8,153 bases of DNA from Patescibacteria group bacterium (GCA_029260985.1 JAJDCE010000122.1:1-8153), one strand, 5' to 3'; positions 1 through 6,327 are shown, counted from the stretch's first letter. The notes: a model not told the origin generated them from the letters alone. Program-made: numbers and translations.

Positions 1-1329
1 CGGTCCTTCAATCTGAATGTCTTTATATTGTTTATTACCGATAATTTCAATAGTGAGTGTCTGATTTTCTTTATCGTCAACTACATGATAAACAATTGGA
101 GAGCCAGTTGAATTCTTTAGGCGTAAATTCGGCCGAGGGCGATAAACGGTAGCATCTAAACCAATGTCCTCGATAGGATAAAGATCAGAATAATAAATAC
201 TGTGATTTCGTCGCTCAAGAATTTCTAACCCAGACCTCCAGGAAGGAACAAACACCATTGATGATGAACCGCAAATCCCTCCACCAAACTGCCATTGTGC
301 AATTCCCTGGGCAATTACCCAGCCAAATTTAAAGTCATACAGACGTTGATCAGAAATCAGTTTCCAATAATTAATTTCCGCATCGGGCATAAAGACTTTT
401 CCATTCATTTTAGTAACACCTGTCCGAATATTGTGCTTTCGGTAAAGAGCATTGTCTGAGTAATTATAAGTATAACTGTCCAGCACATCCTGTAAGTGAT
501 ATTTACGAACTGCACGAGTTACTTCCGGGTTCATATCTGGCCGCTCACGAAGAATATAGGGCTGAGAAACCAAAGATTCTTTCAGAGCCAAAAAGGCATC
601 TTGCTGACGTTTAATATTCTTAATAAACTCCCGTCGCTTAACACTTAACTTTTCGATTCCATCATAGTCCAATAGAATCTCCACAAAGCTATCAAGAATG
701 AGGTCAATTTCTTTTAGGTTGTGGTAATTTTTTGCATTTATTTCTTTATATTCAAGCATCAGTCCTTCACGGAATGGATGGTTCAGGTTGGCCTCCACCA
801 CCTTATGCCGATAAAGAAATTCCTGAACCACTTTATAAGTAATGTCATTCCCATCCAGCAGATTCAAACGTCTGGCCTCCAGCCAATTCCGCAAATGTGA
901 ACTCAGTAGCAAAGGATACTTTTTAATCAAATACGTTGGCTTATCATTATATTTAAGCCTAAAAAACCAATCTAAAAAATCTCTTTGGCTCACACTATCA
1001 TTGGCTCGAAACTTATCCTGATCACAATCAAACAAATCAATATTGCAGGCAGTCAAAATACTCAAATAAGCCCTCGACTTAACATCAACATCTCCAAAAT
1101 GAATCTCAACAGATTTATTATTCTCAGGGGGCATTACCTCAAAATACTTCATCAATACATTCAAAGCTTTAATCCTTGGCATAAAACGATCCTCATTCGC
1201 ATTATGAACCATTAACCCAAAAGGCCTTGAAAACTCATTATCCACCTTCGCCATTGTCAGCAATGGATTTGATAGAAGTAGAGTAAAAAGAAGGAGAATA
1301 GAGAAAAATTTAGAGAAAAGACGGGTCAT
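1..1329 (-). CDS. VanW-family exported protein with SLH-like N-terminal repeats (C-terminus beyond window)
   Basis: The frame is open for 443 codons from ATG at 1329-1327 down to base 1, with no stop, so the 3' end is missing. Residues 1-27 form a signal peptide: basic start, Leu-rich core, probable cleavage after TMA. Residues about 30-180 look like three degenerate S-layer homology repeats: RFMPRIKALNVLMK at 48-61, FGDVDVKSRAYLSILTA at 78-94 followed by KFRANDSVSQRDFL, then a weaker copy at 130-178. Residues about 290-412 match the VanW domain: FGGGIC (348-353), ERRNHS (372-377), LDATV (391-395) and KNSTGSPI (405-412). VanW occurs in some vancomycin-resistance clusters and in many cell-wall-associated proteins, but its biochemical role is not established. 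Here the usual Gln after GGGIC is Gly354. A surface or envelope role is inferred. A resistance role is not supported, since no other van genes are visible. A strong promoter lies upstream, with no Shine-Dalgarno. Confidence 0.85.
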   Translation of the reverse strand, partial: MTRLFSKFFSILLLFTLLLSNPLLTMAKVDNEFSRPFGLMVHNANEDRFMPRIKALNVLMKYFEVMPPENNKSVEIHFGDVDVKSRAYLSILTACNIDLFDCDQDKFRANDSVSQRDFLDWFFRLKYNDKPTYLIKKYPLLLSSHLRNWLEARRLNLLDGNDITYKVVQEFLYRHKVVEANLNHPFREGLMLEYKEINAKNYHNLKEIDLILDSFVEILLDYDGIEKLSVKRREFIKNIKRQQDAFLALKESLVSQPYILRERPDMNPEVTRAVRKYHLQDVLDSYTYNYSDNALYRKHNIRTGVTKMNGKVFMPDAEINYWKLISDQRLYDFKFGWVIAQGIAQWQFGGGICGSSSMVFVPSWRSGLEILERRNHSIYYSDLYPIEDIGLDATVYRPRPNLRLKNSTGSPIVYHVVDDKENQTLTIEIIGNKQYKDIQIEGP

Positions 1330-1361
1330 CGTTGGGATTTTAGGATTTTTGTTATCTTAAT

Positions 1362-1390
1362 ATTATAACATTTTTAATGATCTTTATCAA
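1362..1390 (-). promoter_or_regulatory. Promoter of the VanW-family gene
   Basis: On the minus strand TTGATA (1390-1385) is followed after 17 bases by a perfect TATAAT (1367-1362). Predicted transcription starts near 1355, giving a leader of about 26 bases without any GGAGG-like ribosome binding site. The rest of the 1330-1459 gap is AT-rich. I found no convincing terminator for the lipoprotein gene that ends at 1460. Confidence 0.7.
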
Positions 1391-1459
1391 GCTTTAAGAT
1401 TTTATTAAAAACATGACAAAAACAGTCGCCATATAAATACCTATATATCAGGGAGATGC

Positions 1460-2170
1460 TTAAGACCCTACATTTTGCCAGCGTGATCTTAAGCCTTTTT
1501 CAATCCAAATCCAGTGATCTGGAGTATTGAGTCGTTTTTGAGTTTTCAGACCAAAATACCATCCCTGATTTAACTCCTCAGCAGTGATCTTCACAAAAGC
1601 CCCCTCTCCATCAACCAACAAACAACCCTGAGAATCGTTCCACTCAGCCTGAACAGGGCAACGACACTCACTTTTGTCCGTATGCTCACAATGAGGCAAA
1701 TCTCTATCAATACAAGAAATCACATAATAACCTCCGGTATCTCTGCAAAGCCTATCAACCTCCAGATCTCTTGAGAGTACTAAAGCGTCAGGACTGATCC
1801 AATGAGATTTTGCCCCCTCATCAATCCACATCCAGGATTTCGGAGTCCCCCATTTACGATCCTCTTTGGAGGCAAAATACCACCCCCGATCAATATCTTC
1901 AGTGGTAATATTAGTTTGCTCAATTTTTTTATCAATTCGATTCACCAACGCTTCCATATCAATTTCATTCTTTTTTGTCTCCTTCTCAACATTTCGGGTA
2001 GCCCCCAAAAGATTAGCCTGAAGATTTGCCTGTGGTAGTTTTGGACGTTTAGCTAAGCTGGGAATTTTTGGCTTATTAACACCATCGTCTAAACCAGTTA
2101 GATCAGGGTTAGAACTAGTACAACCTGCTAGTAGAAATGTAGCAACCATCAGCAAAAGGATCTTTTTCAT
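1460..2170 (-). CDS. Lipoprotein with duplicated GWYF/TPxxWxWI motif and a six-cysteine segment
   Basis: The protein has 236 residues and ends on TAA. It begins with MKK and a hydrophobic stretch ending in the lipobox LAGC (Cys17), so it should be lipidated and surface- or membrane-anchored. Residues 20-85 are polar and low in complexity, probably a flexible linker. Residues 88-124 and 195-231 align without gaps: 16 of 37 positions are identical, including GWYF, TP, WxWI, G and SxW, at an offset of 107 residues. Between them, residues 142-183 hold six cysteines (142, 153, 161, 169, 171, 183) in a C..TGG...C pattern resembling small disulfide-rich modules of exported bacterial proteins. I do not recognise a named family. 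The aromatic repeats suggest ligand or wall binding, but that is only inference. It lies 130 bases upstream of the VanW-family gene on the same strand, and that gene has its own promoter. Confidence 0.85.
   Translation of the reverse strand: MKKILLLMVATFLLAGCTSSNPDLTGLDDGVNKPKIPSLAKRPKLPQANLQANLLGATRNVEKETKKNEIDMEALVNRIDKKIEQTNITTEDIDRGWYFASKEDRKWGTPKSWMWIDEGAKSHWISPDALVLSRDLEVDRLCRDTGGYYVISCIDRDLPHCEHTDKSECRCPVQAEWNDSQGCLLVDGEGAFVKITAEELNQGWYFGLKTQKRLNTPDHWIWIEKGLRSRWQNVGS
1478..1588 (-). repeat. Coding repeat copy 2 (GWYF...TP..W.WI...SRW)
   Basis: This encodes residues 195-231 of the lipoprotein. Sixteen of 37 aligned residues are identical to copy 1, and the invariant ones are mainly Trp, Gly, Tyr and Phe. 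That pattern suggests a folded repeat unit rather than low-complexity sequence. Confidence 0.75.
1799..1909 (-). repeat. Coding repeat copy 1 (GWYF...TP..W.WI...SHW)
   Basis: This encodes residues 88-124 of the lipoprotein. It matches the second copy with no gaps, sharing GWYF, TP, W.WI, G and S.W at identical spacing. Confidence 0.75.
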
Positions 2171-2183
2171 AATAATAATTTTA

Positions 2184-2212
2184 ATTTATCGAGAGAGGTC
2201 AATCCGAATCAA
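2184..2212 (-). promoter_or_regulatory. Possible promoter of the lipoprotein gene
   Basis: On the minus strand TTGATT (2212-2207) is followed after 17 bases by ATAAAT (2189-2184), which would give a leader of only a few bases before the ATG at 2170. A second -35-like TTGACC (2202-2197) lies too close to the gene to be used with a good -10. This is weak evidence based on spacing and similarity only. Confidence 0.35.
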
Positions 2213-2214
2213 TC

Positions 2215-2243
2215 TTGTCTAAAAAACCTAAGATCATTATAGT
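2215..2243 (+). promoter_or_regulatory. Promoter of the argininosuccinate lyase-like gene
   Basis: TTGTCT (2215-2220) is followed after 17 bases by TATAGT (2238-2243). Transcription would start near 2250, about 26 bases before the preferred ATG at 2276. No Shine-Dalgarno follows. The site is divergent from the lipoprotein promoter in the same gap. Confidence 0.55.
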
Positions 2244-2275
2244 ATAAAAAACGTGTTTTTCTAACCCTTTTGATC

Positions 2276-3667
2276 ATGTCTAATATCAGCAACCAATCCA
2301 CATCGGGGAAAATTCGGATCACTCCACTCAAAATAGAAAAAAAAGAAACCATCAAAAAGAAAATCTGGTTCAAAAAAGACGCGGTTCAACTCAACAAAAT
2401 CGTTGAACAGTACAATGCTGGAGAAGATATACTTTATGATCAGGAAATGATTCCTGATGACGTATGGTGTTCAAGGTGCTATGCCCGAATGCTTGAACGG
2501 CATAACCTTATTACAAAAGATGAACTGGCTCAGCTCGAAACAGGCCTAGATGAAATACTGGAACTGTATGAAAAAGGAGAATTTGTATTGCGCCTGGAAG
2601 ATGAGGACTGTCATACCAAAATCGAAGATTACTTAATTGAGCGCTTGGGTGATACAGGAAAGAAGATCCACACAGGACGCTCCAGAAATGACCAAGTACT
2701 CGTAATGATGAGATGGTTTTTAAAAAGAAAAGCTTCTGCCATCAACAAAAAAACCTTAGACCTTGCCCTCAAGTGCGTTGAGTTTGCAAAGAAGTATGAA
2801 ATGGTAGCCATGCCCGGCTACACCCACATGCAAAAAGCCATGCCCACCACCGTTGGAACCTGGATGGGGGCATTCGCTGAAAGCCTGATGGACGATGTTA
2901 AGCTTTTGAATATGATCTGTGATGAAATCGTTGATCAAAACCCGCTCGGCTCCGGTGCCGGCTACGGTAGTCCATTTGATTTTGACAGAGATTCTCTAAG
3001 CAAGGAAATTGGATTCAAAAAGACACAGAACAATGTGATCTACTGTCACAACTCAAGAGGTAAAATCGAAGGATTAGTACTCGAAGCCTGCTGCCAGATC
3101 ATGTTGACTTTAAATCGAATGGCCTCCGACATGCTTTTCTTCACCACCCAAGAATTCCAATTCTTTAATATTCACGACAGCATTGCCACTGGTTCATCAA
3201 TCATGCCTCAAAAAAAGAACCTGGATGTTGCTGAGCTGATTCGTGGACGAACACCAACCGTTCTTTCATGCCGCAACGAAATGACCATGAATATTATGAA
3301 TAAAATCTCTGGTTACCATCGTGATGGCCAAGAAATTAAAAGACCACTCTTCCTAGGGCTTAAATACACCGAAACCTCTTTGGATGCGATGGGAGAAATT
3401 GTCAGCAACATCAGTCCAAACAAAGAAGTGCTTACTAAATCCATGTTGGATTGCCCCGGTCTATTTGCCGCTCACAAAGCCTTCGCAAAAGTAAAAGAAG
3501 GAATGACCTTCCGCGATGCTTACCGGGAAATCGGCTCAAACATCAGTCAGATAGATGTAAGCGAAAAAGATATTGAAGGATGGCTCGAAATGTCTGTTCA
3601 CCAAGGCGGTACTGGTAATTTAGGACTCGATAAAATTGAAAAAGAACTTAGAAGTTTGATGAAATAA
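2276..3667 (+). CDS. argH: Argininosuccinate lyase-like enzyme (fumarase/aspartase superfamily)
   Basis: The product is 463 residues with ATG at 2276; a TTG two codons earlier is also in frame but less likely. ArgH cleaves argininosuccinate to arginine and fumarate in the cytosol, normally as a tetramer. Visible family signatures are HTGRSRND (132-139), GYTHMQKA with the catalytic-type His184, PLGSGAGYG (223-231), GSSIMPQKKN (306-315) and SGYHRDGQ (345-352). The AMP after GYTHMQK and the GYHRD motif resemble, from memory, the divergent ArgH branch common in Bacteroidetes. Oddities: residue 316, after KKN, is Leu where Pro is nearly universal; the substrate-contact segment reads DVWCSRCY (62-69) rather than a DIxGSxAH-like form; and about 28 extra residues precede the family's start. 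No other arginine biosynthesis gene is complete here, so another argininosuccinate-like substrate remains possible. An amidohydrolase gene follows on the same strand. Confidence 0.85.
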   Translation: MSNISNQSTSGKIRITPLKIEKKETIKKKIWFKKDAVQLNKIVEQYNAGEDILYDQEMIPDDVWCSRCYARMLERHNLITKDELAQLETGLDEILELYEKGEFVLRLEDEDCHTKIEDYLIERLGDTGKKIHTGRSRNDQVLVMMRWFLKRKASAINKKTLDLALKCVEFAKKYEMVAMPGYTHMQKAMPTTVGTWMGAFAESLMDDVKLLNMICDEIVDQNPLGSGAGYGSPFDFDRDSLSKEIGFKKTQNNVIYCHNSRGKIEGLVLEACCQIMLTLNRMASDMLFFTTQEFQFFNIHDSIATGSSIMPQKKNLDVAELIRGRTPTVLSCRNEMTMNIMNKISGYHRDGQEIKRPLFLGLKYTETSLDAMGEIVSNISPNKEVLTKSMLDCPGLFAAHKAFAKVKEGMTFRDAYREIGSNISQIDVSEKDIEGWLEMSVHQGGTGNLGLDKIEKELRSLMK

Positions 3668-3674
3668 CCCCAAA

Positions 3675-3746
3675 GTCATTCTGAACTCGATTCAGAATCC
3701 CACGTTAAAATAATGATTTAGAATCCTGAAACAAGTTCAGGATGAC
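3675..3746 (+). repeat. Double-hairpin palindromic intergenic repeat
   Basis: Two 26-base arms face each other: 3675-3700 and the complement of 3721-3746 agree at 21 of 26 positions. Each arm is itself a perfect 8-bp hairpin with a 5-base loop: ATTCTGAA/TTCAGAAT around CTCGA (3678-3698) and ATCCTGAA/TTCAGGAT around ACAAG (3723-3743). Compensating changes (T-A against C-G) keep both stems intact, which implies selection on folding. The form resembles the GTCATTCTGAA-type palindromic repeats scattered in several bacterial genomes. No U-tract follows either hairpin, so it is not a classical terminator. It separates the lyase and amidohydrolase genes. Confidence 0.8.
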
Positions 3747-3774
3747 ACATAGAATAACCATTAACAAAATAATC

Positions 3775-4797
3775 ATGCAAAAATGGAATCTACTAGAACT
3801 GCTTAAAGAAAAAATCGCCGAAAAAGGCGGAGCCATATGCTGCCATGCTCACTTTGACAAAGCCTACGTAATAACGCCGGAAACACTAGAGCAGACCAAC
3901 AAGCACATGGAAGTAAAATGGGATCTATGGAAAACAGTGAAAGAAAAATACACACACAAAAATTTAGTTGAGCGAATCTCCCTCAGCGCCGAAAACATGA
4001 TCAGCCAAGACATCAAAGTATGCAGAACTAACATTGATGTTGATAACACCGTTGGCCTAATGTGCCTAGAGGCTGCCCTTGAAGTAAAAGATAAATATAA
4101 AGACCAAATTGAAATTCAATTGTGTTCTCAGGTTTTAGAAGGAGCTATGAATCCCGAAGCTCAAAAATGGATTGAAAAAGCAGCCCCAATGGTAGACGTT
4201 CTCGGTGGCCTGCCATCAAGAGATCGACCCCATCAAAGAGCCCATTTGGATTATATCTTCAGCATAGCCAAAGATTTAGGAAAGACAGTTGATGTTCACA
4301 TTGACCAAAACAATGATCCGGACGAGAAAGACACTGAGCTTTTGGCAAAAGCAGTGATAGAACATGGCATGCACGGTAAAGTAAATGCGGTTCACTGCTG
4401 TTCATTGGGCGCACAACCGGATGACTACATAAATGAAGTGGCTAAACTCATCAAAGAAGCTGAAATGAATGTCATCGTGTGTCCTCGGGCAATGATAGAT
4501 AATCAGCAACCACGCCACAAAATGGCCCCGGTTCACAATTCCATCGCACCCGTACCTCATTTAGTAAATGCAGGGGTGAATGTTTGTATTGGCGTGGACA
4601 ACGTTTACGACTACTTCTGCCCATTTATTGATGGTAACGTATTCACCGACCTGATGTTCCTCATCGAAGCCTGTCGCTTTTACGACGTTGATAAGTTAGT
4701 TGATATAGCAACTGTAAATGGACTCAAAGCACTTGGAAAAAATTTAAAGATCAGCATTTCAGAACCGCAAAACATAAGAAAGCCCCTTGAAGTTTAA
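3775..4797 (+). CDS. Compact cytosine deaminase-like amidohydrolase, substrate unknown
   Basis: This is a 340-residue metal-dependent hydrolase of the amidohydrolase superfamily, CodA-like branch. With ATG at 3775 the metal ligands are His24 and His26 (HAHFDK), His175 (VHIDQ), His207 (AVHCCS) and Asp275 (GVDNVYD). The preferred start avoids an in-frame ATG at 3742, which sits inside the palindromic repeat; TGA at 3727 blocks any further extension. Compared with E. coli CodA, the catalytic acid position (Glu in HCDE) is Gln178, and the substrate-contact Asp after the metal Asp is Asn276. Only 23 residues precede the HxH and the tail is short, so the beta-sandwich subdomain made by the termini of CodA seems absent. 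Cytosine deamination is therefore doubtful. The lyase upstream may act in the same pathway, but that rests on adjacency alone. Confidence 0.8.
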   Translation: MQKWNLLELLKEKIAEKGGAICCHAHFDKAYVITPETLEQTNKHMEVKWDLWKTVKEKYTHKNLVERISLSAENMISQDIKVCRTNIDVDNTVGLMCLEAALEVKDKYKDQIEIQLCSQVLEGAMNPEAQKWIEKAAPMVDVLGGLPSRDRPHQRAHLDYIFSIAKDLGKTVDVHIDQNNDPDEKDTELLAKAVIEHGMHGKVNAVHCCSLGAQPDDYINEVAKLIKEAEMNVIVCPRAMIDNQQPRHKMAPVHNSIAPVPHLVNAGVNVCIGVDNVYDYFCPFIDGNVFTDLMFLIEACRFYDVDKLVDIATVNGLKALGKNLKISISEPQNIRKPLEV

Positions 4798-4799
4798 CA

Positions 4800-4827
4800 T
4801 TGACTTTTAATCAAAATATTATATAAT
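4800..4827 (+). promoter_or_regulatory. Promoter of the sigma factor gene
   Basis: TTGACT (4800-4805), 16 bases, then a perfect TATAAT (4822-4827). Predicted start is near 4834, leaving a leader of about 12 bases (AT-rich, no Shine-Dalgarno) before ATG at 4847. The -35 begins three bases after the amidohydrolase stop codon, so the sigma factor gene can be expressed separately from its upstream neighbour. Confidence 0.75.
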
Positions 4828-4846
4828 TTGATTAATAATAAACTTC

Positions 4847-5497
4847 ATGAACAACAGACCCAATAACACTCCAGATAAAAATGCTGAACCGGAGATGCTA
4901 AATCCCGATCAGGCAAAAAGAGCAATAGATGCTTTATTCAGAAAACACTGGATGTCATTGGTAAATCTTGCCAATTCAATCATGCGAAATCATCATGATG
5001 CAGAAGATGTGGTTGCTGAAGCTTTTAATAATGTATGGAAAAAACTTGATAGTGGTAAGTTAGCATTCCCCTTTCCACATTCATATCTAAGAAAAACTGT
5101 ATTTAACACAGCACTTAATCATATAAAATCATTGAAAAGAAGAACCTTTATACATGATCGTGCTGCATCCGACAAAAGTGTAGCAAACAATGCAGCAATG
5201 GGCTCATACAGTCTCAAACTACTTAATCCTGAAGAAGCCATTGATAAAGAAAATCTGGCCACATCAGTACGGGCAAGCATTGAAGAATTACCAGATGGGT
5301 TCCGGGAAGCCGTCGAATTATGTGAACTCAAAGACCATACATATCGAGAAGCTGCTGAGAAAACGGAAACACCGATTGGAACAATTATGTCCCGCCTACA
5401 TCGTGGCAGAAATAAGCTGAAAGGAATATTAACCAATATGGCAAATGCTGAGCCAGATGGGACAATTGGCGAATTTGTTACACGAAAAGCTGCTTAG
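4847..5497 (+). CDS. RNA polymerase sigma-70 family factor, ECF (RpoE-like) type
   Basis: The product is 216 residues. Region 2 spans about 30-100, with DAEDVVAEAFNNVWKKL (51-67) matching the core-binding and -10 recognition helices and SYLRKTVFNTALNHIKSLKRR following. Region 4 spans about 139-195: IEELPDGFREAVELCEL, then the helix-turn-helix TYREAAEKTETPIGTIMSRLHRGRNKL (165-191 in two stretches: TYREAAEKTETP and IGTIMSRLHRGRNKL). A 40-residue linker joins them, and a 20-residue tail follows. Sigma 3 is absent, as expected for ECF factors, which redirect RNA polymerase to stress or envelope regulons. No anti-sigma gene lies beside it: the next element is a tRNA. Its own promoter matches the housekeeping consensus, so autoregulation is not evident. 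Its target promoters are unknown. Confidence 0.9.
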   Translation: MNNRPNNTPDKNAEPEMLNPDQAKRAIDALFRKHWMSLVNLANSIMRNHHDAEDVVAEAFNNVWKKLDSGKLAFPFPHSYLRKTVFNTALNHIKSLKRRTFIHDRAASDKSVANNAAMGSYSLKLLNPEEAIDKENLATSVRASIEELPDGFREAVELCELKDHTYREAAEKTETPIGTIMSRLHRGRNKLKGILTNMANAEPDGTIGEFVTRKAA

Positions 5498-5523
5498 GCA
5501 TGTCAAAACCTCTGTCTTCCTCA

Positions 5524-5552
5524 TTGACCAGTAAGCTTTTTTTTGTTAAAAA
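5524..5552 (+). promoter_or_regulatory. Possible promoter of tRNA-Gln
   Basis: TTGACC (5524-5529), 17 bases, then TAAAAA (5547-5552), placing the start near 5559, about nine bases before the tRNA. The -10 is poor. Read-through from the sigma factor gene is an alternative, since no terminator is evident between them. Confidence 0.4.
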
Positions 5553-5567
5553 GAAGTACGTCTTTGT

Positions 5568-5642
5568 TCGGGAGTCGCCAAGTGGTAAGGCACTGGATTT
5601 TGGTTCCAGCATTCGTAGGTTCGATCCCTACCTCCCGAGCCA
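5568..5642 (+). tRNA. tRNA-Gln (anticodon TTG), CCA encoded
   Basis: This 75-base cloverleaf reads from TCGGGAG to the genomically encoded CCA. The seven-pair acceptor stem TCGGGAG/CTCCCGA has a U1-A72-type first pair, as in E. coli tRNA-Gln, with discriminator G. The anticodon stem is CTGGA/TCCAG around the loop TTTTGGT, giving anticodon TTG for CAA/CAG codons. The T arm is GTAGG/CCTAC with loop TTCGATC, and the D arm contains AAGTGGTAAGG. All stems pair correctly. Confidence 0.96.
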
Positions 5643-5644
5643 CT

Positions 5645-5675
5645 AAAAGCATCTAAATCATTTGGATGTTTTTTT
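5645..5675 (+). terminator. Intrinsic terminator of tRNA-Gln
   Basis: CATCTAAA (5650-5657), loop TCA, then TTTGGATG (5661-5668) form an eight-pair stem with one G-T pair, followed directly by seven T (5669-5675). The A-run before the stem can extend the pairing. It ends the plus-strand unit before the convergent pth gene. Confidence 0.8.
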
Positions 5676-5748
5676 GGCTTACCTACCGGTAAAAATAAAC
5701 TATAGATCATAGTAAATCATACAAATCCAGGTTCAGACAAGAGGGTCA

Positions 5749-6315
5749 TCAATTAAATTTTTGCATCACCTCTTCAACCCCCTCCTTCATCAAAACATCA
5801 AGTAATGCCGGAATATTTCTTAAAACATCCCCCATCAAAGACGACTCCTCATCAGAAAGCTGACCTAGTACATAACTTTCTAAATCCCCCTTAAATTCTG
5901 CAACAGGCGCAATTCCAATACGAATTCTGACAAACTCATCAGTACCCACTTCCTGAATAATCGACTTCATCCCATTATGCCCGCCAGCAGAGCCTTTTGG
6001 CCTAACTCGCAACGTACCAGATGGCAATTCAGCTTCATCGTAAATCACAATTAAATCCTCAACTGGAATTTTATAAAACTGCATAACTGAACGTACAGCC
6101 ATTCCGGATAAATTCATAAACGTCTGTGGTTTTATAAGCAGGGTTTTTTCATCCCCAATCCTCCCTTCAGCAATTTCAGCATTATGCTTGTCGGATTTTT
6201 TAAAACCATCAAATTCAAATTGTCCTGCCAAATAATCCACAGCCATAAACCCCGCATTATGACGAGTATTTTCATACCTCTTCCCTGGATTTCCTAAGCC
6301 AACAATCAATTTCAT
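5749..6315 (-). CDS. pth: Peptidyl-tRNA hydrolase
   Basis: Pth cuts the ester bond of peptidyl-tRNAs dropped from ribosomes, recycling tRNA in the cytosol; it is normally essential. The product is 188 residues, the usual family length. It keeps GLGNPGKRYENTRHNAGF at the start (Asn9 and catalytic His19), FMNLSG (Asn68), YDEAELPSG (Asp93) and GGHNG (Asn114), matching the catalytic and substrate-clamp residues of the E. coli enzyme. The stop is TGA at 5751-5749, which supports the standard code. The gene is convergent with the tRNA-Gln unit and divergent from the prepilin gene. A perfect TATAAT ends six bases before the ATG, so the mRNA is probably leaderless. Confidence 0.97.
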   Translation of the reverse strand: MKLIVGLGNPGKRYENTRHNAGFMAVDYLAGQFEFDGFKKSDKHNAEIAEGRIGDEKTLLIKPQTFMNLSGMAVRSVMQFYKIPVEDLIVIYDEAELPSGTLRVRPKGSAGGHNGMKSIIQEVGTDEFVRIRIGIAPVAEFKGDLESYVLGQLSDEESSLMGDVLRNIPALLDVLMKEGVEEVMQKFN

Positions 6316-6321
6316 AAACCC

Positions 6322-6327
6322 ATTATA
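6322..6327 (-). promoter_or_regulatory. Perfect -10 box immediately before pth (leaderless start)
   Basis: TATAAT (6327-6322 on the minus strand) is separated from the pth ATG by only six bases (GGGTTT). Transcription normally begins about seven bases after the -10, which would place +1 on or beside the start codon. The -35 is weak (TTTTCT-like, about 17 bases upstream). Confidence 0.6.

Noticed and set aside
985..1215. Plus-strand open frame of 76 codons
   Set aside because: It lies antisense within the VanW-family gene, has no recognisable motif, and the minus-strand frame there is open throughout with clear domain matches.
1..1329. Vancomycin-resistance determinant, because of the VanW domain
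   Set aside because: VanW domains are widespread outside resistance clusters, and no vanR/S/H/A/X-type gene is present.
1802..2038. Plus-strand open frame of 78 codons
   Set aside because: It is the antisense shadow of the lipoprotein gene; its sequence is explained by the complementary repeat and linker codons.
3678..3698. Intrinsic terminator after the argH-like gene
   Set aside because: The hairpin is perfect, but CCCACG rather than a U-tract follows. It fits a palindromic repeat better.
5119..5436. Minus-strand open frame of 105 codons
   Set aside because: It overlaps the sigma factor gene antisense. The sigma region 2 and 4 motifs settle which strand is coding.
5678..5693. Terminator for pth on the minus strand (TTACC/GGTAA hairpin)
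   Set aside because: On the minus strand the T-run precedes the hairpin instead of following it, and the stem has only five pairs.
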